Of a stretch of DNA of 64,000 bases, positions 11,506-23,377 are shown piece after piece. The first letter of the stretch is position 1. Each line of letters starts with the position of its first letter. A program made the translations under genes and the position numbers. Origin of the DNA: Artemia franciscana (lineage: Eukaryota > Arthropoda > Branchiopoda > Anostraca > Artemiidae); contig NC_088867.1 in the NCBI RefSeq assembly GCF_032884065.1, positions 52,971,929 to 53,035,928 of the forward strand, given 5' to 3'. The notes beneath the pieces were generated by a model. It made no database searches and was not told the origin of the DNA. It was given only the letters and a program-made list of their open reading frames with translations.

Positions 11506-12200
11506 CTTAATGAAAAGATTGATCAGGTGGGTAGCTTCACTTACCTTGGCAGTATTATTAGTAAAGATGGTGAGAGTAGTGAAGATGTTAAAAGTAGAAT
11601 AGCCAAGGCTCAGGGTGTTTTTCATAGTTAAAAGAAGAATAGGAAGATATGTCTATAAACCAAGATTAGAATATTGGAAGGTACCATGATGACAGTGGTC
11701 AAATATGTCTCTGAGGCATGGGTGCTTCAAAATGCAGATGAAGATTTATTGAATATTTCCACAAAATTTTCTGCAGGTTGTTCTGGGTACCCAGCTGACT
11801 GAAATATTTTAAACAGTAGGCTGTATGAAAAATGTGCTTCAATTCCACTTTCTAGGGCTATAATGAAAGAAGGTTGAGACAGCTAGGATATGTTCAGCAG
11901 ATGAAGGATGACAGATTACTGAAGCTTGTCCTTTTCAGCCAACAGTCTAGGGCTAAATAGAAAGCAGACTACCCTTGACTAGGGTGGGAGGATGTTGCAA
12001 AGAAAGATTCAAGGGAAATGGTAACTGCCAGTGAGGTTGTAAAGAGAGACTTTGAATAGATTGGGATGGAGGAGGAAAATGTATAGCTGTGTTGGCCTCA
12101 GGCAGCTTGGTGCTGTGGTGAGTTGTTAGTAGGCTAGTAGCAGCAGTAGTAGTATTCTGAGTCCTGTTAGGCCTTATAACATTTGTTTGCATTAGAAATG
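11506..12200 (+). pseudogene. LINE-A segment 4: RT thumb and 3' end
   Basis: Resumes LINE-A with EKIDQVGSFTYLGSIISKDG, then SRIAKAQGVF, MMTVVKYVSEAWVLQ and SRLYEKCASIPLSRAIMKEG, ending near LNRLGWRRKMYSCVGLRQLG at about 12110. Frameshifts and stops are common. The 3' limit is uncertain because no clear tail is visible. Confidence 0.7.
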
Positions 12201-12224
12201 AGCTTGGTAAATTTTTCATTGTTC

Positions 12225-12370
12225 ATATTATTGACTTAGAAATAAAGTGAACATAACACTCAATGTCTCTTTTTAAGGTCTTTACAAATATAATAATTAT
12301 TTCTGCTGAAAATTCAAATTTAAGCCCTTATTTAGCTCTGAAAATGACCTAACCATTTATAGTTTTGGGT
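12225..12370 (+). repeat. Solo arm of the 2249 foldback family
   Basis: ATTATTGACTTAGAAATAAAGTG and the following ~120 bases match the left arm of the foldback at 2249-2401 with many changes. No inverted partner is visible within the next kilobase. Confidence 0.55.
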
Positions 12371-13400
12371 ATACAAAGGCTTAAAATGGCATAACCTAAC
12401 CTAATCATTCTACACATTCTTCTGTCAGCTTTTATATATTTGATATCTTATCAAAAATGCAATCAATAATATGAACAACAAAAGATTCACCAAAATATAT
12501 ACACTGAATTGTATATATGCAATGAATTTTCCCCTATTTTGACAAACTTTTAAGTCACTTTGAAGAAAAGAGCAACCTATAGAAAATTGAGTGCATATAG
12601 GCTGTGGGATCATGCCATATTTGCACTTGCTGGGCTGCAAACAGTCCATTCACCAATAGGCAATTTCTGAGCCCAAAATATGGGTTGGTGTTGAGGGGTT
12701 GGCCTTGATGCCCCCCCCCCCTATATTTTCCATTTTGCTCTGTTCTCAAAACTTACTATTTTACACTTTTAATCTTTTTCATAGATTAATTAAAACTCAT
12801 TATTAATACACCCATCCAGCAGCATGGAATTTAGTACTTAAATACAGAAGTACATGCTTTTTCTGTTTTTAATTCTTCAACATGGAAAAACCAAAAAAAA
12901 CAACAAATTCTATATTAGTTTTATACTGGCCCAGCATCTTTACAATCATGCTTCGTCGTACTGACTAGTCTACCACACTCAAACTAACAATTATTCTAAT
13001 ACCCTGACAAATTTCCACTTTACCAATGTGTAATGTAATCTTCTTCTTCTTTTTCTTTATTTTATGGTGCTTCTTCTTATGGCTGTCTTGACACCGTTGC
13101 CGGAACTTTTAGGTACTAAAATGTCAAGTTTAGCAAAAAAGGGACACTCTTAGTGTCCTCCTAGAAAATCAGCCAGTATACTTTAAAAGTTGACAAAAAA
13201 GGTTTTAAATGGTTTTCTCACGACTCCAGGCTCAGATTTACGTTCTCCTTTTTCAAGTAAAAGCAAAGCGATTCTTCAAATAAGTAAAATCCCATGTAAA
13301 ACCTCAAATTGCCTAATACGCGAAAAAGAAAAAGAATTCAGTACGATTTCTGCGGTTGTCTCGAACCTTCAGTTTTACTAGTTATTATTCTTCGGAAGAC
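12371..13400. other. Unassigned sequence
   Basis: No recognised gene. Contains a C10 tract near 12712-12721 and CTT-rich simple sequence near 13030-13075. Confidence 0.4.
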
Positions 13401-13404
13401 TCAG

Positions 13405-13755
13405 TAAAACCCTGTTTTTATCGTGGCGTTTTTCAGCACCAGATTTCCGGCTTTCTGGACGACAGTTTTCATTTTTGTCATTTTTGGCAAAAAATTCGAA
13501 AGCACAGTCTTATTTCAGGAACTACAGAAGATTCTGAATCATTTGTGCTGCGCTTGCGGTTACAGGAACCTAAAGAAAGTTTGAAGTATACTAAGATAAA
13601 TGACAAAATGTGTTGTTTAGTTCTTACGTTTTCAGCCAAAATGTCTACCCTGTACGGCGAGAAAACGAAAATGGCGATAAAACCTGTCTTCACTATGAGC
13701 CACAACAGCCGTCTCGGCCGGAAAACGCCATAATGAGGACAGGGCTTAAAAGATT
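13405..13755. repeat. Imperfect inverted repeat, higher GC
   Basis: CCCTGTTTTTATCGTGGCG near 13410 pairs imperfectly with the reverse complement of CGCCATAATGAGGACAGGG near 13725, and flanking bases also match in part. The reading frames across it (13356-13733, 13610-14041 and the minus frame 13478-13798) show no known protein. It could be a decayed MITE. Confidence 0.35.
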
Positions 13756-14870
13756 TGCGCGAGCAGACCACAGATACGATTTCTATCGCTGCCGACACAG
13801 CTTAATTGCCTTCGCTCCTTCTTTTCCTTCAGTAGCATATCAGATCTTCTGCAAAATTTTGTCGACCATTTCCCGCAGACTGATATCGAAAGTGTGTGAA
13901 ACGCGCATGGCTTGGAACGTGCTTCAAATCCTTTTCACCTGGCTTTCGCCAACGCGTTTGGTAACGCTGCTCTCGCAAATATACACAACCACAGCGTTAT
14001 TTCATCCAAACAATAATGTATTCATGAGATCAATTAACTAAGAGATCAAATTTGATGAGGGGAGAAATAATGACAAGACAAATATCGCTTGTTCTGCATA
14101 AAGCTAATCTATTCTTCAAAAAACAAAGAAATGTCAAATTCTTTGCAAATAGTGACAAGACAAATATCATATGTGCTCAATCAAATGTTGAAATAAAAAA
14201 GAAAAAGCACAGAATACCAAAGAAAAGGGCTTTTTGGTATCAAGAATAGCTATAGTTTTTCGAGGAAAATCCATTTCTCCCTGCCCACTCTCTTTCTTCT
14301 GAGAAGAGGTCGACGGCGTCTGTAAAAGAAAAATGAAAAGGCTTATTTAATCGCAGTCCTTTTCACCAAAAGCAGAATGGTGCACAACAAATGACTAAGC
14401 AAATCCGAAATATTTTGCGCTAGGCCTTTGCCATCTTTGCGGCTCCAGAAAGAAGAACCAAAAAACCTAGACAGCATGAAGAGACCTTTATAAGGGAAAG
14501 ACTGTATTGGATTTCACATACGGTGCATTCCATGTTATGAAGGCTTACGAAAAGTGAGAAGATACAGAATGAATCGGATTCCGATTCAGGAGCGTTATGC
14601 AGAGGCCCAGCAACACTCTGGGTTCAGAAAAGGCCAAGTTTTTCAAGAAAGAAAGAAGAAAATTACAAGAATGTGAGAGTATGAAGGGAAACTTTAATGT
14701 AGAATTTCTGTACAAGAAATCTTTTCAAAGCTTCAGCTTTCGCTTTTGAAAAAAAAAACAAATCTAGACCATTCTCAGGGCGATCTAAGGTGACCTAGAG
14801 CGATCTTAGGGGCCCACAAAGCATCTAGAGGGTGCTCCGAGAGTCTGCATGGCCCGGCAACCCGGGTCGT
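13756..14870. other. Unassigned sequence
   Basis: Less AT-rich than the flanks, but no exon, protein family or repeat is recognised. Confidence 0.35.
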
Positions 14871-15185
14871 GTTGCTAGCGTGAGAACCTGCTCATATTTC
14901 TAGTATATTTGAAAATTTGGATAGGTCCCCCCAAGCCACACGGCGTGAGAACCTTCTTTTTCCAGTATATTTGAAAGTTTAGATGGTTCCCTTGTCACAC
15001 AGCATGAGAACCTGCCCATTTTTCCAGTGTATTTGAAAGTTTAGATAGATCCCCTGATCACACGGCGTGAGAACCTGCTCATTTTTCAATATATTTGAAA
15101 GTTTAGATAGGTCCTCCGGTTACACGGCATGAGCAATTGAGTGGGATTTTCAAGTATACTTGAAAATTTTGTAAAGTCGACCTAA
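14871..15185. repeat. ~62-bp tandem repeat, five units
   Basis: The motif GCRTGAGAACCTGC recurs at 14879, 14943, 15002, 15065 and, degenerate, 15128 (spacing 64, 59, 63, 63). Each unit continues with an AGTATATTTGAAA-like stretch and GTTTAGATAGGTCC. A small minisatellite. Confidence 0.85.
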
Positions 15186-16860
15186 AAACACAAAAAAGCC
15201 GTATAGTTTTTTTTATTGCGTGTTTGGATCGGTTCCCTTGCCCCTCCCCCCCCCCAAAAAAAAAACACGCAAAAAACGAAAATTGTGTGTCCATTAGGTT
15301 GACTTTGGGAAGAACCTGTTGAGGTTCACCCTCATCCAAAAATGATTAAGCAGCAGCAAATCGCATCAGGATCAGATAGTTTGCTACTAACTACTATCCA
15401 GGCCGCATACTCCTGTAGACTACAAGTCTTAAAACACCTTAAGCCTTTACTTACCAGCAGTTATATGCTTGCAGTCAGTTTTTTATCAAAAAAACTTTTT
15501 CTAGACTCTCTTGAGCAAGTCACATGTTTCACCACGTTTAAATTTTCGCACTTTTGCAAAGGAAAGTAATGCGGATACGATAGAAATCAATAAGACGAAA
15601 ACGAACCTGAAAAGCACAAAGCGCAAATTAAAAGCAGTTGTATTAAGAAAAAACTGAAAATAAATACATATGGTATTGATTTTGAAAAAATGCCAAAAAG
15701 TGTCCTTTTTTTCAAAAAGTTGCCTTTTTTCACCCAATAGTGGTACGGTGTCACCCAGAGTGAAAAAGTGTATAAAAAAGCACTAAAAGTGTCCCTTTGG
15801 CAACCTTGTGTTCTGCTCTTGGACTGTTATTTTTATTCATTCTGTTCTTCACTCAAAGCCCTTAAGCCGCGTCCTCTCTCAGCATTGTACGGACGAAAGA
15901 AGCCAAACGACACAGCCAATGAGCTAGACCCTGATGATTTTATTGTTACTTTTATTTAATTTTATTACTTTTTAATTTATTCTTATTGTCGACGAAAACT
16001 GATTTTTAGGAGAAACAGTAGAGCTCCGACAATTTTCTCCGGTGACGTTCAGTGTATTGAAGTTGATTTTTATTACTAGAGAAGAGTAAACAAACATATA
16101 TTTTAAAGCAATTAAAATTACAATGGTGCATACTGCATAATAATACACGTAAATTCAAAGACAACTTGACACCGACAATAATACTCTGAAATATGTAGGA
16201 TCAAGAATCGTTTTTCAAACTATTTAATCTCTTACTTTTCAATACAAGGTGCCGTTCACTTTCTCCCGTGTTTGAGTTCTTATGACACCTGTTGTTGTAC
16301 TCAATAGAATCCAATACTCACAGTACTTTACCTTTCAACCTACTCTTTATCGCAATAGCGAAGCTGCTTTTGTTCTTTATGTGCAGCCAAACACATAATA
16401 AGTTTGGACCTGCGGCCCGCGGGCTTCAGGCGGCCCACGAGACGTCTTGGTGCTGCCAGTGAAATCCTTACCGTAACACACTTGACAGACCATATTATAT
16501 ATCATACCAATACACAAATGAATGAGAAGAAACAACATCTAGCATTCTGCAATCTAGAATTATCGGGAAGTTCCGTAAGCAAATCTACTATAGTTAGCAA
16601 ATCTACTATAGTTAGTTTGACATTCAACCCTTCAGACCATTTATTTTGGTATTTTACGATTTTTGTCTATGAATAAACCTACCCCAAGGTTTTGAGAAAT
16701 CTCCCCCCCCCCCAAAAAAAAATAATATTCAACCGAAAAAAATAATGCTCAATTATGAAGATGGGTGTAATCTGATATAGTAGTAGTGGGACAGGAAAAT
16801 ATGGTACACCTTGGGATATGTCCCTGAATGTACCAGATGAAACCCATCTACAAAATCGAG
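15186..16860. other. Unassigned sequence with small repeats
   Basis: No protein family recognised in the short frames. Contains an 18-bp duplication (AGCAAATCTACTATAGTT, 16580-16615) and a GC-rich patch near 16410-16440 (GCGGCCCGCGGGC). Confidence 0.4.
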
Positions 16861-16879
16861 AGTAATTTTTTTCTAAAGG

Positions 16880-17260
16880 TAATTTTCATTAAAAAAGTTT
16901 AAGTACATCCAGGTCGTCAAAAGAGCAAAGATACAATGTCTCAAGAAAAGAATAAGGTATTAAGTTTAAGTTTTTGAAAAACTAGAGGAAGAGTAAAACT
17001 AAATCAAAAGGTATAAAACATATCCAGATTATGAAAAGGGTGTATAAGAATAAATTTCAGGATCAGTTGAGTGGGATTTATAACTAAATATGGATATTAA
17101 AATGGTCTATTTGTGGTCTCAGTGGTTTATTTTATTGGTTTCAGCTGTTCCTCAGATATCGTTGATATGCCCTTTTGACGACCTACATGCATAAAGTGCA
17201 ATTTCAATTTATTCAATATACAATACAATATCCCCCTAAAAGTTTCACCTCAAAAACGGC
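16880..17260. repeat. Diverged ~110-bp repeat, inverted pair
   Basis: ACATCCAGGTCGTCAAAAGAG followed by AAACTAAATCAAAA resembles the unit next to HER-5 (40793-40950) and HER-12 (60435-60596). An inverted relative lies at about 17150-17250 (TTTTGACGACCTACATGC). Confidence 0.5.
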
Positions 17261-18590
17261 TTCTAAAAAAAGAAAAATAGTTGATTAAAGAGGGATTTTT
17301 AATGAAGCATGGAAAAATTTATATTTTTTTTTATTGAAATTAAAGAAAACATTTTGTGTTCAATTTTTCAAAAGAGTATTCCTGTAATAATTAAATACGA
17401 TTTGAAGTGACATTACGACACTAAGCAAAATACTAGATTTTACTGTCTTGGAGGTGGATCTAAAAGAACAAAAGCATTAATTTGAAATCGTCACTAAAAA
17501 ATCAGACAATATTTAAAGTTGTGACAGACAGAAGTAAATCTGCTGTACGTGTCTGAAACGATAGTAAAGCATGGTCACCAGACTACCAACAGCGAGTTTG
17601 TCAAAGAATGTTCTTAGCTATTGCAGAGGAAGTATGCACGAAACAAAAAGTATTTTTGAAAACATTAATCTCTCTACTAGAGCTTTCAATATTAAAACAA
17701 GGAATCTTTCAACTGAAAGTAAGAAGAAATCCTCACATACGAAATAATTTCTGTTCTCTTTCTTTTTTAATGCTGCTATTTTCATTTACCAAAAAGTAAA
17801 ACCTAGTTTCTGATTGTTTTTGAAATAGCATTAAGAAGTCCTCCCAAATCCTCGGTAAAAAAATATTCATGGATAGTCCTTCCCGTGTAAATCACACTGA
17901 GATATTCCTCCAGAAAATTCAATCCTTGCTGAAAGTTACCTTTGGAGAAATATAGGAAATATATATTTTGGACCACTTGTCAAATCGCTTAAACTTCAAC
18001 CGAATTTGCATCATTTCATATGAAAAATTACAACATTTTAACAATTTCCCACACAAGTTTTAACATCAGAAAAGGTTTGTGAAAATAGAATTTGATACAT
18101 ATTTTACTTATATTCAATATTTTACATTATACACTGCTATATTTTACATACTACTTGTATAATTTAATATCTAAAGGGTAGTTTGACGCGCTATGTTGTT
18201 ATCAATATCAAATAATTTTATTATCTTTCTCTTTTCTTTCAATTACCTTTAAAATCATACCATTAACTAATTATTTAAATTTCTTGTCAAAATCAGCTGC
18301 GTTTGAATCAAGTCATTTTATGCAAAGATATCAACCACTTTACCTTTAAAATTAGTAGTAATAACAAGTTTATTATCATATTTAGTTTTACACATTTCAT
18401 TGCTTTAATTTCGTATTCAGTTCCTAAATCCAAGTCTTCTTGTTTAGCGCTTTGATTGTATTTATTTTTGATTTTGATTTCTTTTAAAAGTCTCTACATT
18501 TATTAGGCTATGATTCTGTTAGATTGATTTTCTAAACTATATTTTTTTTTTATTACTATTCAATTAGTAAAAAACTCTAGACAAATCTCC
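17261..18590. other. Unassigned AT-rich sequence with a HER relic
   Basis: No gene recognised. At 17710-17790 a short decayed piece of a HER opening hairpin remains (CTGAAAGTAAGAAG, then TAATTTCTGTTC and TTTTTTAATGCTGCT). Confidence 0.45.
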
Positions 18591-18800
18591 GTTGGCGGAA
18601 CTGGTTAAAGGACTTGACTCGGAACCTGAAGGTAACAGTAGCTGGCCAACTTTTAGTTATTCTGTGTGTCAAATGAAAAACAAAATGATTGCAAAAGCTA
18701 TTCGAACAGGCCAGCATGGCCTAGCTAGTAATGCGAATGGTCTGATCCCCCAGTTGCAATCAAACGCAGTTCGACTCTTACTGTTACCTAGTGCAGCAGT
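18588..18800 (+). repeat. tRNA-like, possibly SINE, segment with split hairpin
   Basis: TTGGCGGAACTGGTTAAAGG (18590-18609) fits an RNA polymerase III A box of Ser/Leu-type tRNAs. AGTTCGACTC near 18768 fits a B box, and GGTAACAGTA (about 18632) is the exact inverse of TACTGTTACC (about 18778). The boxes are about 170 bases apart, too far for a simple tRNA. It may be a tRNA-derived element with about 125 bp inserted in the T/variable arm, or chance. Confidence 0.3.
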
Positions 18801-19239
18801 TGATAATGTTAATACGATCTAACCCAAGACTAAGGAGCAAGAAGCAGCCAACTTCCCCCCAAACAAAACATCCTGTGGGCTTCGCCTCAAAATCCAGGCT
18901 GATGTGAGATCACAAGCACCAATGTAAAAACTATTTTTAAGCATTAATTCTGGACTTTACATAATTTTTGCAATATTTATAACCATTTAATTTTACCTGT
19001 TTCAATTTATTTCCCAGAAAAAAACTGTAATATTTTCTGGAATTCATTTGGTCGTTTAATTCTTTCTTAATAGTCAATCCAGCCGGTTTATACGAAGCAA
19101 GTAATCCTAAAAAGAATGAATAAGCAGTTTTATACCCGGCCTTTTTTCTAGTATTCTTAGATATATTTCAAGTATTTCAGTCAGAATTGTCCCGAGACTT
19201 AAAAAAGTAAGGGATAACCTAGCAAATTATATACAGTTC
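18801..19239. other. Unassigned sequence
   Basis: AT-rich; no recognised gene or repeat before the polymerase relic. Confidence 0.4.
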
Positions 19240-19947
19240 TACATAATAAAACGAATCATGTTGTTCTGTATAAAAATTTAGAATTTTATCTAAAGCATGG
19301 TTTAGCATTAAATAAGTACATAAGTACAGTAAAAAATCAAAAATGAAACTGTATAAACCAATTTACATTGGATTTGCTGTTTTAGAATTATCTCAAATTA
19401 CTTGTGTACGAATTCCATTATGAATCCATGAAGCCTAAATACAGTGTCGCTAGAAATTTATGTTACTTGGACATTGACTTATTTATCCATGATATAAGAA
19501 CCAAAGACTTTTATCAAGATATAAAACCTAATTTAAAGTATAGATTCGATACTCCAGATTATGAAAATATCAACCCCTGTAAATTTCTTCAATTGTATAA
19601 AAAGTCATAGGACTAATGAAGAATGTTATTTCGAGTAAGATATTATCTGAGTTTGTTGGTTTAAGATCTAACTAAAAATAAGTGATGGCGACAACCAAGC
19701 AAAGAAAAAACTAAAAGGTATCAAAACTAATATCGTAGAGGATAAAATAACATTGCAAAACTGTGAGGATCTATTATACGGAAAGGTGGGAAACTTATCG
19801 GAAACCCAGTGTGATTTCAGAGCAAATGAGCATAAACAAGTTCCAAAAAACGGAATAAAAGCCCTAGATCCAAATAGCACGAACAGAAAAGTGCTAAAAG
19901 ACAAAGTAAGCAGATTACCTTGGGGTTTTAAACCCTTGAAGCTATAA
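19240..19947 (+). pseudogene. Family B DNA polymerase relic, Polinton/Maverick type
   Basis: Short frames, read in order with frame changes, match the C-terminal palm and thumb of the protein-primed family B polymerases of Polintons. They are VLYKNLEFYLKHGLALN (about 19265), KPIYIGFAVLELS (about 19355), YEFHYESMKPKY and CYLDIDLFI (19404-19500), EFVGLRS (about 19650), KGIKTNIVEDKITL (about 19715) and STNRKVLKDKVSRLPWGF (about 19875). Motif C, normally D-T-D, reads D-I-D. At least two frameshifts and several stops make it dead. No neighbouring Polinton genes (integrase, ATPase, capsid) are recognised. Polymerases of related DNA viruses are an alternative source. Confidence 0.7.
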
Positions 19948-20935
19948 GCTAGTTAAAGTATTATTAAGCTAATTAAGGTATTATAGTTAAGCTTTACATA
20001 AAGTTTAAAAAAAAAGTTTTAAAGTTTTTAAGTAAAGTTTACTTTCGAGCTTTCGCTGATTTTTCATAATTCCGGTCACTGAGCAGAGCTGGAGCGCAGT
20101 AACGCATGGTGGCTGAAAAAATTCCTTTCTCCCTTCAAATGTAACTTTATTTATTTTTTCATAGTAAGAAAATCACTGAAAAATTTTTCAAAATCCCTTG
20201 CATCTGAATTTACCATTATGAATTTCAAAATTCTTCACAAATGTGCTCTTCGAGTACTTGATAAGTTTCTATTTTAGTTCATATGGAATTTGGCCAAACA
20301 TTCTGCAAACTACCATTTGTTTTGCTGACAAAAAAGAAACGAGTAAACTATACTTTGATATTTAGCCGTGCTAAAAATACAATGCCAATTACCTTGACCT
20401 GACTGTAGTCAAGTTAACTATAGTCAACTATTGCGGTTCAGAGTCCGAACACGCTGAATATGACGTCAAAACGGCTAACTAATGAGAGTAGACCCAGATT
20501 GGGTGGTTATATCCCTAGCATTTGAAAGTACCAATTGATTAGTCATGTGTTTTGACTTCATTTGGCCAAATTTGCCCGGAAAGGGCCAGTGGAATCGTCT
20601 TTTTGTCTTCCCTCGGTATTTCAGCTCATTTAGATGGCCAACTTAAAACATGAATGTGTTGGCGTGACATTAAACGAAAACGCTGTGCAGATCACGTGAA
20701 ATCACGTGAAACAACTAAAGCAAAGTCAAGTGAGACTTTATTGTGGAGAAAATGAATGGCATTATAACACATAAGCAGGCAAACAATGAACACAAATTAG
20801 CAGTTACAAGAGATTTCATCTCACAACCTCGACTGTGTAAGTGGCATAGGGCTAGTAGCTGGAGCAGCCGGAGGCTGAATAGGCATAGTCTATTCATCTA
20901 CTTCTCCAAAGCTTCAAATTAGGCTAGATGTTGAG
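19948..20935. other. Unassigned sequence with CACGTG and TGACGTCA motifs
   Basis: No gene recognised. A tandem ATCACGTGAA pair lies near 20692-20711 and a perfect TGACGTCA at 20461-20468. Whether these are regulatory is unknown. Confidence 0.35.
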
Positions 20936-23020
20936 AACATTGGGATGGGAAATGTGAGCATTAACCAGGGGTGCAGATTGCAGAGGGGGAGCAAATTACC
21001 TCTTTGGATTTTTGGAAATGTTTTTATATTCTTAGGTCTATTAAAAAATAACTTGTTTCTGATATCTCCCATAAAAAATAGTAAAATTGCCCCACCCCCC
21101 TATGTTTTGAAAAATGCTTTTAATAAATATTTAGTGGTTAGCCATGGTAAAATTCTAGTTTATCTACTTTTTATGCTATCTTGGAAAGAGGTTAGGTAAG
21201 GTAAATGAAACTTTTAGTAATGAATCCAGGGACAAAAACATACTCTGTGAAGTTATTGCCAAGCTTCCATGTTAACCCTCTTCTGACTTCTAAGTCATAA
21301 AAATCTGCCTACTAGACAGGTCCATACCTATTGAAATTTTGACAAAACAACATTTTATATTTACAGTTATGAGTTTAATTTCCTCTGGTCTTAAATCTGA
21401 AAATGCAATTCCTGTTTTTTTAAGTTGAATTTGAAGCCTTGTCAATGGTTTTGGTAAAATCCTAGTTAATTGACTTCTTGCTATCTCAGAAATGGTTTAG
21501 GCTAGGAAAATGAAACTTTCAGGGATGAATTTACAGATTGTATGTCCTGGGAAGGTATTTTGAAGCAACTACCTCCAATCCTTCTCCCTCTAGAGGGCCC
21601 TGACCTTTGATGACCTTTAAAAATATGTGTGTTATAAAAGTGAAACCTTGCAAAATAGATCTTCTGCTTAATTGAACTACAACAAAATTGTTTGCAGCTT
21701 CATAACTTTGCTCAATTCCATTTTATAAGGTTTCAAAGATATGCAAATATATTTCCTAAATTTTGAAAAAAAAAACATTGATATGGCTCAAAATTCTACT
21801 CAAACAACAGGAATTGCATTTTCAGAACTAAAGACAGAGAAAAAGCAACTAGTAACTGAAAATTAAGGTAAAATATTGTTTTGCCAAAATTTCAATAGGT
21901 ATACACCTGTCATGTAGGCAAATTTCCTGGGCCCTCTAGAGGGAGAAGGAGCAAAGGTGGGTACTTTGAAATACCTTCCCAGGACATACTTTAGCCTGTA
22001 GACCCATCCCTAAAAGTTTCATTTTCCTAACCTGAACCCTTTCTGAGATAGCCTAGCAAGAAGTCAATTAACTAGAATTTTACCATGGTTTTTCTGAATT
22101 TAGGAATTTTATTTGCAGATCTTTGAAACTTCATAAATTGGGATTGAGCAAATTTGTGAAGCTGAAATCAGTTTTCTTGTGCTTTATTTAAGCAAAAGAT
22201 CTGGGTAAAATTCTAGTTAAATGACTTCTTGCTATCTCAGAAAGGGTTTAGGTTAGGAAAATGAAACTTTCAGGGTGGGTGTACAGGCTAAAGTATGTCC
22301 CAGGAAGGTATTTTGAAGTACCTACCTCCACTCCTTCTCCCTCTAGAGGGTCCTGACCTTTGATGACCTTTAAAAATATGTGTGTTATAGAAGTGGAATA
22401 TTACAAAATAGATCTTCTGCTTAATTGAAGTGCAACAAAATTGTTTTCAGCTTCATAACTTTGCTCAATCCCATTTTATAAGGTTTTAAAGATATACAAA
22501 TACATTTCCTAATTTGAAAAAAAAAACAACATTGATATGACTCAAAATTCTACTCAAATAACAGGAATTCATTTTCAGAACTAAAGGCAGAGAAAAAGCA
22601 ACTAGTGACTAAAAATTAAGGTAAAATGTTGTTTTGTCAAAATTTCAATAGGTATAGACCTGTCATGTAGGCAAATTTCAGGGCCCTCTAGAGGGAGAAG
22701 GAGTAGAGGTGGGTACTTTAAAATACCTTCTTGGGACTTACTTTAGACTATAGACCCATCTCCAAAAGTTCCATTTTCCTAACCTAACCCCTTTCCAAGA
22801 TAGCAAGAAGTCATTTAACTAGAATTTTACCAAGATCTGTTTTATAATCTTCACTTTTGTAAAACAAAGGCTTTCTAAAGATCAGCAAAGGTCACTGCCC
22901 TCTAGAAAGAGAGTGGGTAGAGGTAGGTACTTCAAAATATCTTCCCAGGACACACTTTAGTCTGTAGACCCATCATTGAAAGTTTTGTGCTCCTAACCCA
23001 ACCCCTTTCTAAGATAGCAA
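20936..23020. repeat. Tandem foldback units, ~640 bp each
   Basis: Forward arms at about 21140 (partial), 21450-21615 and 22205-22370 begin GGTAAAATYCTAGTTAA and run through TTCTCCCTCTAGAGGG. Inverted arms lie at about 21900-22085, 22660-22835 and, partial, 22900-23015. The units at 21450-22085 and 22205-22835 are each palindromic, with arms of ~165 bp, and are direct repeats of one another. Diverged relatives occur at 41330-41845. No protein coding is seen. Confidence 0.8.
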
Positions 23021-23189
23021 AACCAGAATTAGGCTAGCCACTTCAGATAGTAGCCTAGGTAGCATTATAAAAAATTGAAATAGGTCTAAGCTGGTAGAGT
23101 ACCATTGGATCCCTTATATAGCCTAGATAATAACTCTGATAATATATCTCTACATTAATGAATCTAGCAACACTTCATGTGCCTAGACT

Positions 23190-23377
23190 CAGAGCCATTT
23201 ATAGAGGACAACCAGGGCTATTACCCCAGGCACCATGACTTGGGGGGGCTGCAGCTAGGGAATCACCCACTTTGATCCAGTTTTTCACTTTGATTTGGTT
23301 TTTGCTTTTATGTAAGTCAAGAGAGTGCACTGTAATTGATTTTTCTCTGGGCACCACCAACTCTAAGAATGGCTCTG
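23190..23377. mobile_element. hAT-like MITE, 188 bp
   Basis: The termini CAGAGCCATTTATAGAG and, inverted, CAGAGCCATTCTTAGAG match at 15 of 17 bases. The flanking 8-mers CCTAGACT and CCTATACC match at 6 of 8, as a decayed 8-bp target duplication. CAGNG ends plus 8-bp duplications are hallmarks of hAT transposons. It is too short to encode a transposase. Confidence 0.65.

Noticed and set aside
13356..14041. Frames of 125-143 residues in a less AT-rich stretch, considered as an exon
   Set aside because: No recognised domain, overlapping frames on both strands, and an inverted-repeat structure explains part of it.
14871..15185. Possible CRISPR array
   Set aside because: Units are contiguous and diverged with no unique spacers; the genome is eukaryotic.
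20461..20711. CRE-like TGACGTCA and a doubled CACGTG considered as a promoter
   Set aside because: No gene start is seen nearby; short motifs occur by chance.
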